A DNA stretch of 64,000 bases from positions 79,880 to 143,879 of the forward strand of contig CAMWSM010000001.1 in assembly GCA_947176915.1 (NCBI GenBank), read 5' to 3'. The DNA comes from an uncultured Porphyromonadaceae bacterium (GTDB lineage Bacteria; Bacteroidota; Bacteroidia; Bacteroidales; Muribaculaceae). The notes beneath the pieces were generated by a model, which was given only the letters and a program-made list of their open reading frames with translations, ran no database searches and was not told the DNA's origin. Shown here piece by piece: positions 25,072-33,496 of this stretch (position 1 is the stretch's first letter; each line of letters starts with the position of its first letter). The translations under genes and the position numbers were made by a program.

Positions 25072-25126
25072 CATCTTAACCCTTAATTCTTAACCCTTAA
25101 CCCTTAACCCCCTTAACCCCCTTAAC
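25069..25126. repeat. Heptamer array, cttaacc type
   Basis: About eight units (cttaacc, cttaatt, cttaacc, ccttaac) from the AIM24 stop to three bases before the ATG at 25129. It is the reverse complement of the ttaaggg arrays at 17982 and 27647. Confidence 0.75.
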
Positions 25127-25128
25127 AA

Positions 25129-26175
25129 ATGAGACGACTTCCTATATATTTCCTTATAGACATTTCGGAATCAATGGTGGGTGTGCCCATAGAGCAGGTG
25201 CAGGAGGGGATGCGCAACATCATACAGAATCTGCGCACCGATCCATACGCTCTTGAAACCGTCTTTGTCAGCATCATAGCATTTGCCGGGAAAGCGGTTA
25301 CCCTCTCCCCTCTCACCGAGCTTTACAAATTCTATCCTCCCGTCTTCCCTATCGGAGGGGGCACGTCGTTAGGCTCAGGGCTGGAAGCGCTGATGAACGA
25401 CATCGACAAGTCTGTGCAGAAAACCACTATGGAAAAGAAGGGAGATTGGAAACCGATTGTATTCCTTTTCACAGACGGCAACCCCACGGACGACTATTCC
25501 GCCGCTTTCAGGAGATGGAACAATCATTACAGGAGACATGCGAATCTCGTGGCAGTCTCCTTAGGAGATAATGTAAACACACTGACTCTTGCGCAAATAA
25601 CTGAAAACATTCTCCTGCTTAAGGACACGGACCCCAAATCTTTCTCCGAGTTTTTCAAATGGGTGTCGGATTCAATAAAAGCCTCCAGCATGTCAGTAAC
25701 AGACTATGGAAGCGATGAACTTCGTCTACCCTCCACAACAGGGATTAATCTTGAAAAAGTAAATCCGGCGCAACATTCCAATCCGGATGAGAATTTTGTA
25801 GTGCTTCACGGTCGGTGTCAGACCACCCACGGGGATTATCTGGTGAAATATGCACGGAAAGATAACTTGTTTAATGAAAACTTTGCCTCCTATTACAGAG
25901 GGCCGGGCTTCCGCCTGGTAGGGGCTTATCCGGTGAACGGCGCTAAATATCAGCAACTTTCCTCCGGAGAGGAGGCCTCGGTCAACACGTCATCCCTTAC
26001 CGGCGTGCCCGCGTGTCCCTGCTGCGGCAATCAGCTCGGGGTGGTCGTTTGTGAATGCGGGAAAATATTCTGTGTGGGAGAGAATGGGGATCACGCCTGT
26101 CCGTGGTGCGGACTGGAGGGCACTTTAGGGGACATCGGACCCGGAGGGCTGGACATAACCAGAGGTTTGGGATAA
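25129..26175 (+). CDS. TerY: VWA domain with C-terminal zinc ribbons
   Basis: 348 residues. VWA domain (1-210) with a slightly altered MIDAS start, DISESMVG instead of DxSGS, and TDGNPTDDY. After a linker, a TerY-C region (about 225-335) contains four Cys pairs, CPCC, CECG, the single Cys of IFCVG, and CPWC, consistent with zinc-ribbon-like modules. This is the canonical TerY architecture, which together with a PP2C phosphatase and a kinase forms the TerY-P triad described for Ter systems; both partners follow here. Confidence 0.9.
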   Translation: MRRLPIYFLIDISESMVGVPIEQVQEGMRNIIQNLRTDPYALETVFVSIIAFAGKAVTLSPLTELYKFYPPVFPIGGGTSLGSGLEALMNDIDKSVQKTTMEKKGDWKPIVFLFTDGNPTDDYSAAFRRWNNHYRRHANLVAVSLGDNVNTLTLAQITENILLLKDTDPKSFSEFFKWVSDSIKASSMSVTDYGSDELRLPSTTGINLEKVNPAQHSNPDENFVVLHGRCQTTHGDYLVKYARKDNLFNENFASYYRGPGFRLVGAYPVNGAKYQQLSSGEEASVNTSSLTGVPACPCCGNQLGVVVCECGKIFCVGENGDHACPWCGLEGTLGDIGPGGLDITRGLG

Positions 26176-26207
26176 CACACTGTCATCACTGTCAATGAAA
26201 CATAATT

Positions 26208-27650
26208 ATGAATAGAGAACAACGCCTTGTAGCCCGCAGAAATGCCGCTGACTCCCGGATAAAAGATTTTTTGGATGCCTTTGAAGAAGCAGCCGACCGC
26301 CTTTCAATTCCATGTTCGGAAAGGAGGAGATTTCTGGGATGGACAATTGAAAACCTTTGGAACAAACATATTGAAGAACGTATGAACCGACGTCTCGTAA
26401 TAGAAAATGAAATTAATAATCTCGGATTACGCATTCCTAACGGGACTGTACGTAAAGCCTATACAGCCTCATTCGCTTTGCCGGCGGATAAGGTGAAGGA
26501 TGTAGCTATAGATGGGCTTGAGGAAACGGGTCTTACGCTCAGTCAGCCGGCGGAAGGGGAATATCTTATTTCAGGCACACCTCAGAAACATGGCGATTTC
26601 ACCCTTACAGTCTCCTACTCGACAGTGGAGGGTGAGCCGCGTTCGAGTTTCAAGCTTCCCGTGGCTTTTAATCCTGATCCACGCTCGATATGGCGCGACC
26701 TTAGAAGCCGGCTTCATAAGGATGGGGTGAAACCGGATTGGGCTACGGAATATATTATGGTGAAGGAGGATGCAGAGGGGGCGCCACGTAAAGATGTGAT
26801 CGCTGCCAGCATCCAGGGACGCAGCCATGCGCATGAGGAGCGTCCCCGGGATGATTATTTTGCAGCCCGTCATTATGAGGATTCCGACTGGTATGTAGTG
26901 GCTGTGGCTGACGGCGCCGGCTCTGCCCCGCTCTCCTGGAAAGGTTCTGAAATTGCTTGCGACACGATCATTGAACATTGTCGGGAAAATCTTGACGGGA
27001 ATAAAGTTTTTGAAGAGGCAATTGCCGCCTTTCATGCCGATCCCAATACGGAATTGCGCTCTGTGCTGACGGCACAAGTTTCCAACATTATCTACAAAGG
27101 GGCTGTAAAGGCACACGAAGCAATCAATGCGGAAGCGGCAGCCCAAGGGGAGAAGCCACGCGACTACGCGACCACCCTGATGTTTGCGATCTGCAAGCAT
27201 TTCTCGTTCGGATGGTTCATCGCCTCATTCTGGGTAGGGGACGGAGCAATGTGCATTTATGACGAAAAAGGGGGAAGCGCAAAGCTTTTGGGGACGCCCG
27301 ACGAAGGGGAATTTTCAGGTCAGACACGATTCATCACCATGCGTGAGATTTTCCATGACAAGGATTTGGTAGCCAAAAGGATGAGGATGACTATCGTGCC
27401 CGATTTCACTGCCCTTTTCCTTATGACCGACGGAGTTTCGGACCCTCTGTTTGAAACTGACAATAATCTTAATGACTTCAATAAATGGAAGGAATTTTAT
27501 TCCCTCCTTAAGGAGGGTTTTCCGGAGGATGGCATCCCGGGGGTCAATCTTACGGATGATAATCCGGAGGCTGCGGGAGAACTGCTTGAATGGCTTAAGT
27601 TCTGGCGACCGGGGAATCATGATGACAGAACGATGGTGGTGGTGAAGTAA
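26208..27650 (+). CDS. PP2C-family protein phosphatase of the TerY-P triad, with Ig-like domain
   Basis: 480 residues. An N-terminal helical part (1-80) is followed by a beta region (about 87-150) whose LSQPAEGEYLISGTP and HGDFTLTVSYS match the He_PIG/putative Ig-type fold usually found on exported proteins. The PPM/PP2C catalytic domain occupies about 200-480 with its metal-binding motifs: VVAVADGAGSAPLSW, WVGDGAMCIYD, FLMTDGVSDPLF and HDDRTMVVV. It should remove phosphates placed by the kinase encoded next. No signal peptide. The stop TAA opens a ttaaggg array. Confidence 0.88.
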   Translation: MNREQRLVARRNAADSRIKDFLDAFEEAADRLSIPCSERRRFLGWTIENLWNKHIEERMNRRLVIENEINNLGLRIPNGTVRKAYTASFALPADKVKDVAIDGLEETGLTLSQPAEGEYLISGTPQKHGDFTLTVSYSTVEGEPRSSFKLPVAFNPDPRSIWRDLRSRLHKDGVKPDWATEYIMVKEDAEGAPRKDVIAASIQGRSHAHEERPRDDYFAARHYEDSDWYVVAVADGAGSAPLSWKGSEIACDTIIEHCRENLDGNKVFEEAIAAFHADPNTELRSVLTAQVSNIIYKGAVKAHEAINAEAAAQGEKPRDYATTLMFAICKHFSFGWFIASFWVGDGAMCIYDEKGGSAKLLGTPDEGEFSGQTRFITMREIFHDKDLVAKRMRMTIVPDFTALFLMTDGVSDPLFETDNNLNDFNKWKEFYSLLKEGFPEDGIPGVNLTDDNPEAAGELLEWLKFWRPGNHDDRTMVVVK

Positions 27651-27722
27651 GGGGTTAAGATGTTAAGAATTAAGGGTTAAGGGTTAAGGGTTAAGGTGTT
27701 AAGATGTTAAGGGTTAAGGGGA
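27647..27722. repeat. Heptamer array, ttaaggg type
   Basis: About ten units (ggttaag, atgttaag, ggttaag) from the phosphatase stop codon to shortly before the kinase ATG at 27755. Confidence 0.75.
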
Positions 27723-27754
27723 AGGGGGGAGGTAAATTTAATAAGAAGAGTGTG

Positions 27755-29236
27755 ATGGCAAAGACTATAAAATTGAAAGCCCTTGATGGCTCACCGGTGG
27801 AATTTGTGGATGAGGTGATTGGCAGCGGCGCGATGAAGGATGTGTATTTCAGCCCTGACAAAAGCTATGTCGTGGGCTTTTTCCGTCAGCCTCAGGATGC
27901 AAATGCCAAAGACCGGCTTCAAAATATCGTAGGAAGATACCGAGAGAGAATTTTCAATCAGGTGGGCGGAGATTATTGGGAAAATCTTTTCTGCTGGCCT
28001 ACCAAGCTTGTGGAATGGAACGGGAAGTTGGGAGTGGTCTGTCCCGCTTATCAGAAACATTTCTTCTTTCAGGAGGGAAATTTCAAAGGGAAGGAGAAGG
28101 AGGGGAAATGGTTCGCCTCGGCTAAATTACGCAATAAATTCCTTACTCCCAAGCAGAAGGGCACTTTCCTCTCCAACATCCATCTGTGTCTGCAGATTGC
28201 ACGCGCTGTGCGCCGTCTTCATGCAGCCGGGCTTGCGCATTCCGATCTCTCTTATAAAAATGTACTCGTAGACCCTGAATCGGGGCGTGCGTCGATCATT
28301 GACTGCGATGGACTGGTTGTGCCGGGGAAATATCCTCCCGACGTTGTGGGAACCCCTGACTTCATTGCGCCTGAGGTGCTTCAGACCCGTTCCCTGAAGA
28401 AAGATGATCCCAATAAGAAACTGCCGAGCATACTGACCGACCGTCATGCCTTGGCGGTGCTGATCTACATGTATCTTCTCAACCGTCATCCGTTGCGCGG
28501 GGGAAAGGTGAACGATCTCGACCCCACCAAAGATGAGGAGCTGTCAATGGGAGAAAATGCTCTTTTCGTGGAACACCCCACCGACAGGAGCAACCGCCCT
28601 AAAACCGACAATATGGCACCTTCCGAACTTCCGCAGGGTGATGTTGAGAAACGTCCGTACACACTCTGCGGACCCTATCTGTCGGAACTTTTCCGCCGGG
28701 CATTCATAGACGGCTTGCATGATCCTTCCAAGCGTCCTACAGCCGACGAATGGGAAATTGCTCTCGTAAAGACCACCGATCTGATACAACCGTGCCAAAA
28801 TCCTCAATGTGAAGGTAAATGGTTTGTTTTCGACAATACCACCAAGTCTAAGTGTCCTTTCTGCGGCACGGAATATCACGGGCAACTTCCGGTGCTTAAC
28901 CTTTACTACTCCCCCTCTAAAGGGAAATTTCTTCCTGACAATTACCGTCTGATGGTCTACGACAAACAGTCGCTCTATATGTGGCACGTCAACCGCCTCA
29001 TCACTCCCAACGAGCGCATCAAACCGGAGGATAAGAAGCCCGTGGGCGACTTCCATTTCCATAACGGAAAATGGATCCTCATCAACCGCCGGCTTCCTGA
29101 CTTATGGGAGATAACGGACAGCGGGAAACGACATGTGAACCCCGGGGAGTATGTGGAACTGACCGAGGGGAAGAAGATCCTGCTCTCTTCGGAAGAGGGG
29201 GGAAGGCTGATAGTAACTCAATTGGTGAAAAATTAA
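27755..29236 (+). CDS. Protein kinase of the TerY-P triad, with zinc ribbon and beta-rich tail
   Basis: 493 residues from the ATG at 27755 (MAKTIKLKALDG); the open frame upstream is repeat sequence. Glycine loop GSGAMKDVY (23-31), catalytic loop HSDLSYKNVL (near 160), a DCDG in place of DFG (near 182), and GTPDFIAPEV. The strand that normally carries the ATP-binding lysine reads YVVGFFR, so that lysine seems absent. A zinc ribbon (CQNPQC, CPFC, about 345-370) and a beta-rich C-terminal domain of about 110 residues follow. Expected to phosphorylate Ser/Thr in the Ter complex, opposed by the PP2C upstream. Confidence 0.88.
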   Translation: MAKTIKLKALDGSPVEFVDEVIGSGAMKDVYFSPDKSYVVGFFRQPQDANAKDRLQNIVGRYRERIFNQVGGDYWENLFCWPTKLVEWNGKLGVVCPAYQKHFFFQEGNFKGKEKEGKWFASAKLRNKFLTPKQKGTFLSNIHLCLQIARAVRRLHAAGLAHSDLSYKNVLVDPESGRASIIDCDGLVVPGKYPPDVVGTPDFIAPEVLQTRSLKKDDPNKKLPSILTDRHALAVLIYMYLLNRHPLRGGKVNDLDPTKDEELSMGENALFVEHPTDRSNRPKTDNMAPSELPQGDVEKRPYTLCGPYLSELFRRAFIDGLHDPSKRPTADEWEIALVKTTDLIQPCQNPQCEGKWFVFDNTTKSKCPFCGTEYHGQLPVLNLYYSPSKGKFLPDNYRLMVYDKQSLYMWHVNRLITPNERIKPEDKKPVGDFHFHNGKWILINRRLPDLWEITDSGKRHVNPGEYVELTEGKKILLSSEEGGRLIVTQLVKN

Positions 29237-29254
29237 CAATATCATATATTGGCA

Positions 29255-30652
29255 ATGGCTACAAAGAGAGAGAAAATTGCAGTGGCACGCATATTTGCCG
29301 ACCTTATCAAGGCAGACCGTATCGTGGATATCGGCGAAATGGAATATTGGGAGGAGATTTGCTCAAAATATGGCATAAACAGAGAGATTCATCTGGAAGC
29401 AAAACATCTCTCCTTTTCCGATGCGCTGACTGTAATCTGCAATTCGGACGACCATTCCCTTAAACCTGAACTGCTTGCCGACTGCAGGAGAATGACTGTA
29501 TCGGACGGTTTCTGCGCCCATTCGGAAGCTTTGATAATAAGCGCCATAACCTTTCTACTGGATAAAGAAAATAATGTAGCTACGGAAGTTTACTCCATTC
29601 CACGTTCCAACTTCAACATCGATATGGCAACGATGGTGTATGTTGAATCAGACTACGACAAGGAGACAAATGAGGCTATCATATCGAATTACAGAGCCAT
29701 ATTCAGGGAACTTCAGATCGCCGGCTTCCATTTCATCTATCTTCCCCAGATAATAGGCCATTACAAGGAGACAGAACCGACAAGATTTAAGCAGATTCTT
29801 TCCTTTTTAGCTCCTGATCTCAGCGAGGAGAACATCAATGCTGCATACAGTTCTCTGGTGAATATGACAACCGACAGGTTTTGTGAGGATATTCTTTGCA
29901 ACAAATGCGGAATTGATAATCTCCGCCACACCTATCCGGCGTTGCTGCTGAAGTTCGGGAACAGTTATGTAGGAGATGTGGAATATGCCAACTACCTTAA
30001 AATCGAGGTCGGAAACGACATTCTCACCTTTGTGCAGCATTTTGTAGACAACTTCTGCAAGATGCTGAGCAGCGACCTTTTCATAGTGAAATCATCAGAG
30101 GAGAGGGATAACCAATTCCACTTCTTCGGATTCTATAAGCAACTTCTCGAGATATTTATTGTAAGGAAAAATATCAGAAGCAAAGTGGAGATAAATCTCC
30201 ACGACCAACAGATCCGCTTTCCCGGCATAGACAGATGGCTCAATGAGGTGAACAGGCGCGAACGCGCCCTCTACACGCTGCTGCTCTGCCAGGGGAAAGA
30301 GGGACTGAACTTTAAAAAGCCTATCCCCTCCCAACTCGACAGATATGAACGCAGGATGAAAAAATATCAGAAGCGGTTTGAGGTGATCTATCAGATGATG
30401 GGGGGAGAAAGAACGGCTCCCGATCTGTCAAAAACCAATAACCGCTCCCCTATGCTTACTCATCTAAATGGATGTCTTAAGAAACTTCCGGGCCTTTATA
30501 ATCCACAGGATTATGTCATTTCCCAAGGGGAAAAGGGTCATTATTTCGTGCATCTCCCCTCCGATTATGTCCAGATCACCCCTATGCTCAGCGACCTTCC
30601 GGAACCCCTTCTTGACTCCGAACTTTACAAAAGGGTGATGAGCATCAAATAA
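29255..30652 (+). CDS. TerB-like domain protein with possible winged-helix C-terminus
   Basis: 465 residues from the ATG at 29255; a TTG two codons earlier is unlikely. Residues about 1-110 form a helical TerB-like domain (ARIFADLIKADRIVDIGEME, with an acidic helix as in metal-binding TerB). A middle region (about 120-320) is unassigned. The last 140 residues (RRERALYTLLLCQGKEGLNF, then LTHLNGCLKKLPGLYNPQDY and GHYFVHLPSDYVQI) follow the helix-helix-recognition-wing order of OmpR-type winged helices, an inference from pattern only. Last gene of the Ter operon, 18 bases after the kinase gene. Confidence 0.7.
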   Translation: MATKREKIAVARIFADLIKADRIVDIGEMEYWEEICSKYGINREIHLEAKHLSFSDALTVICNSDDHSLKPELLADCRRMTVSDGFCAHSEALIISAITFLLDKENNVATEVYSIPRSNFNIDMATMVYVESDYDKETNEAIISNYRAIFRELQIAGFHFIYLPQIIGHYKETEPTRFKQILSFLAPDLSEENINAAYSSLVNMTTDRFCEDILCNKCGIDNLRHTYPALLLKFGNSYVGDVEYANYLKIEVGNDILTFVQHFVDNFCKMLSSDLFIVKSSEERDNQFHFFGFYKQLLEIFIVRKNIRSKVEINLHDQQIRFPGIDRWLNEVNRRERALYTLLLCQGKEGLNFKKPIPSQLDRYERRMKKYQKRFEVIYQMMGGERTAPDLSKTNNRSPMLTHLNGCLKKLPGLYNPQDYVISQGEKGHYFVHLPSDYVQITPMLSDLPEPLLDSELYKRVMSIK

Positions 30653-30670
30653 CCGCAAGATTGCGGAATA

Positions 30671-30701
30671 TTGCAGATATAATTGAAGTTTGCTAACTTT
30701 G
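30671..30701 (+). promoter_or_regulatory. Promoter of the calcium ATPase gene
   Basis: TTG at 30671-30673, 20 bases, TAACTTTG at 30694-30701: a good match to the Bacteroidota consensus. Leader of about 60 bases. Confidence 0.75.
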
Positions 30702-30770
30702 CCGAACAATAGAGAGGAGGAATGGAGCTCTCTCCCATAACAAGGACTATATAACTAAACAGATAAATAA

Positions 30771-33431
30771 ATGGCAGAACAAAAACATTTCACCGGTCTT
30801 ACGGATGCCGAAGTGCTGCAAAGTCGCGAGCAGCATGGAGTCAACATACTGACTCCGGCAGAGAAAGACCCACTATGGAAGCGGTTTTTAGAGAAATTCA
30901 GCGACCCGCTGATCATTATTCTTCTTATTGCCGGCGCTCTCTCCATCGGCATTTCATGTTATGAATACTGGGGTCTGGGTCATGGAGCCGGAGTCTTCTT
31001 CGAGCCTATCGGAATATTCATCGCCATACTTCTTGCCACGGGTCTGGCTTTTATCTTCGAACTTAAGGCTGATAAGGAATTTGCTCTCCTTAATCAGGTG
31101 AATGATGACGAGCCGGTGCAGGTGATCCGTAACGGCAACGTAACTCAGGTGCCCCGCAAGGATATTGTCGTGGGTGATATCGTAATCCTCAACACAGGCG
31201 AGGAAGTGCCGGCTGACGGAGAACTCCTGGAGGCTGTCTCACTGAATATCGACGAATCCACCCTCACGGGCGAGCCGATGTGTCATAAGACCACCGACCC
31301 CGAGCAGTTCAACCCGGAGGATACATTCCCCTCCAACCATGCCATGCGCGGAACAAAGGTGATGGAAGGACACGGAACAATGAAGGTGTTCGCCGTGGGA
31401 GATCAGACGGAGAACGGAAAGGTGTTTGAAGCTGCACAGATCGACGACAGCGTCAAGACCCCCCTTAATGAGCAACTTGACGGACTCGGAGACCTCATCA
31501 CAAAGATTTCATACGCTTTCGCGGCACTCATCGTGGTGGGGCGTATAATAATGTTCTTCTTCAATTATCCCTTTGAATGGGTCAGCTTCATCGCTTATCT
31601 CCTTCAGACGCTGATGATTGCCGTTACGTTGGTGGTTGTGGCAGTGCCGGAAGGTCTTCCGATGGCTGTTACCCTCTCGCTTGCCTACTCCATGCGCCGT
31701 ATGCTCAAGACCAACAATCTTGTGCGCAAGATGCATGCCTGCGAGACTATGGGAGCCACTACGGTTATCTGCACTGACAAGACAGGCACGCTCACGCAGA
31801 ATCAGATGCAGATCTATAAAACTAACTTCTTCGGCAATCCTTCCGACGTGGTGCTATATGAGGGAATCGCCGTGAACTCTACGGCTCAGCTTGATCTTTC
31901 AGGTGAAAAGCCTCAGGTGCTCGGAAATCCCACTGAGGGTGCGCTTATTCTCTGGCTGAAGGAGCGCGGAGTGGATTATGCGAAGCTTCGCGAAACTGCG
32001 CAACGGGTTGAAGAACTCCCCTTCACTACAGAGAGAAAATATATGGCTACTGTAGTGAAATCCTCAACCGGAAAAAAGATACTTTACGTAAAGGGCGCTC
32101 CCGAGATTGTATTCGGGATGTGCAAGGACACTGCCGGAGTAACCAAGCAGGAGATTGACGCTCAGCTTCTCGAATATCAGAACATGGCTATGCGCACCTT
32201 GGGCTTCGCATATCAGGAGATTGAGGATGGAGATGCCACAATCAGAGATAATAAGGTAGCCGCCGAGAAACTCACATTCCTCGGAATTGTCGCTATCTCC
32301 GATCCTGTCCGCGCTGATGTGCCTGCAGCGGTAAGAGAGGTTATGGATGCAGGCATTAAAGTCAAGATTGTAACAGGCGACACTCCCGGCACAGCCAAGG
32401 AGATCGGACGTCAGGTAGGACTCTGGAATGATTCCTTCGACGGCGACGAGAATATAATCACGGGAGTTGAATTTGCAGCGCTTTCAGATGATGAGCTCCG
32501 CAAGCGCGTGGGCAATATCAAGATTATTGCCCGTGCCCGCCCGATGGATAAGAAGCGTCTCGTGGAGTCTCTTCAAGCCAATAATGAAGTCGTGGCTGTA
32601 ACCGGCGACGGCACCAATGATGCCCCTGCCCTAAAAGCCGCTCATGTCGGTCTGTCGATGGGCGACGGCACTTCCGTGGCTAAGGAGGCTTCCGACATCA
32701 CTATTGTTGACAATTCCTTCTCTTCAATCGGACGCGCAGTGATGTGGGGCCGTTCCCTTTTCCAGAATATCCAGCGTTTCATCCTTTTCCAGATGACTGT
32801 CAACGTGGCAGCCTGCTTCATAGTACTTGCAGGAGCTTTCATGGGTACGGAGTCACCACTTACCGTAACACAGATGCTTTGGGTGAACCTCATAATGGAC
32901 ACATTCGCGGCTATGGCTCTTGCTTCGCTGCCTCCGTCGGAGAGCGTTATGAAAGACAAACCGCGCAGCCGCGAGGCATTCATCATCAACCGCCCGATGT
33001 GGCAGTCGATTGTAGGGGTAGGCGGAATCTTCTTCCTGCTTCTTCTCGGCATCCTCTATATCTTCGAGCATTACAGCGTGGAATCAATGACTCAGCTTTT
33101 CACGTTTGCGGAGCAGACAGTGAAAGAGGGACAGCCGGCATTGACGGCTTACGAGCTTTCAATGTTCTTCACCATCTTCGTATTCCTTCAGTTCTGGAAC
33201 ATGTTTAATGCGCGTGCATTCGAGACAGGGAAGTCAGCCTTCCATTTCAAGGGAGCGAGCGGTTTTGTGATGATAGCACTTATAATCGTCATCGGTCAGA
33301 TCTTTATCGTCTCTGTGGGCGGAGAGTTCTTCAACGTTACTCCCCTGCGCATTCTTGACTGGGTGATCATCATCGGCTCGACATCACTCGTGCTTTGGAT
33401 CGGTGAGTTTATCCGGCTTTTCAAGAAATAA
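30771..33431 (+). CDS. Calcium-translocating P-type ATPase, PMCA type
   Basis: 886 residues, a P2-type cation ATPase that uses ATP to export Ca2+. Order of parts: N-terminal cytosolic helices, TM1-2 (about 45-95), actuator domain with the TGEP motif (SLNIDESTLTGEP, near 160), TM3-4 with PEGLPM, phosphorylation site CTDKTGTLTQNQ (Asp near 336), nucleotide domain with KGAPE, hinge TGDGTNDAPALKAA near 615-630, and six C-terminal TMs. PEGLPMAVTLSLAYSMRRM and the length fit the PMCA-type bacterial family. It has its own promoter and terminator. Confidence 0.93.
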   Translation: MAEQKHFTGLTDAEVLQSREQHGVNILTPAEKDPLWKRFLEKFSDPLIIILLIAGALSIGISCYEYWGLGHGAGVFFEPIGIFIAILLATGLAFIFELKADKEFALLNQVNDDEPVQVIRNGNVTQVPRKDIVVGDIVILNTGEEVPADGELLEAVSLNIDESTLTGEPMCHKTTDPEQFNPEDTFPSNHAMRGTKVMEGHGTMKVFAVGDQTENGKVFEAAQIDDSVKTPLNEQLDGLGDLITKISYAFAALIVVGRIIMFFFNYPFEWVSFIAYLLQTLMIAVTLVVVAVPEGLPMAVTLSLAYSMRRMLKTNNLVRKMHACETMGATTVICTDKTGTLTQNQMQIYKTNFFGNPSDVVLYEGIAVNSTAQLDLSGEKPQVLGNPTEGALILWLKERGVDYAKLRETAQRVEELPFTTERKYMATVVKSSTGKKILYVKGAPEIVFGMCKDTAGVTKQEIDAQLLEYQNMAMRTLGFAYQEIEDGDATIRDNKVAAEKLTFLGIVAISDPVRADVPAAVREVMDAGIKVKIVTGDTPGTAKEIGRQVGLWNDSFDGDENIITGVEFAALSDDELRKRVGNIKIIARARPMDKKRLVESLQANNEVVAVTGDGTNDAPALKAAHVGLSMGDGTSVAKEASDITIVDNSFSSIGRAVMWGRSLFQNIQRFILFQMTVNVAACFIVLAGAFMGTESPLTVTQMLWVNLIMDTFAAMALASLPPSESVMKDKPRSREAFIINRPMWQSIVGVGGIFFLLLLGILYIFEHYSVESMTQLFTFAEQTVKEGQPALTAYELSMFFTIFVFLQFWNMFNARAFETGKSAFHFKGASGFVMIALIIVIGQIFIVSVGGEFFNVTPLRILDWVIIIGSTSLVLWIGEFIRLFKK

Positions 33432-33452
33432 TCCGATATATCAGCTATACAG

Positions 33453-33486
33453 AGACAGACGGCGTGGACCTCCACGCCGTCTGTCT
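33453..33486. terminator. Bidirectional terminator hairpin
   Basis: A perfect 16-bp inverted repeat (33453-33468 with 33471-33486, starting agacagacggcgtgga) between the convergent ATPase and restriction-enzyme genes. It lacks a T run on either side, but its stem is very strong. Confidence 0.7.
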
Positions 33487-33496
33487 TACATGATAT

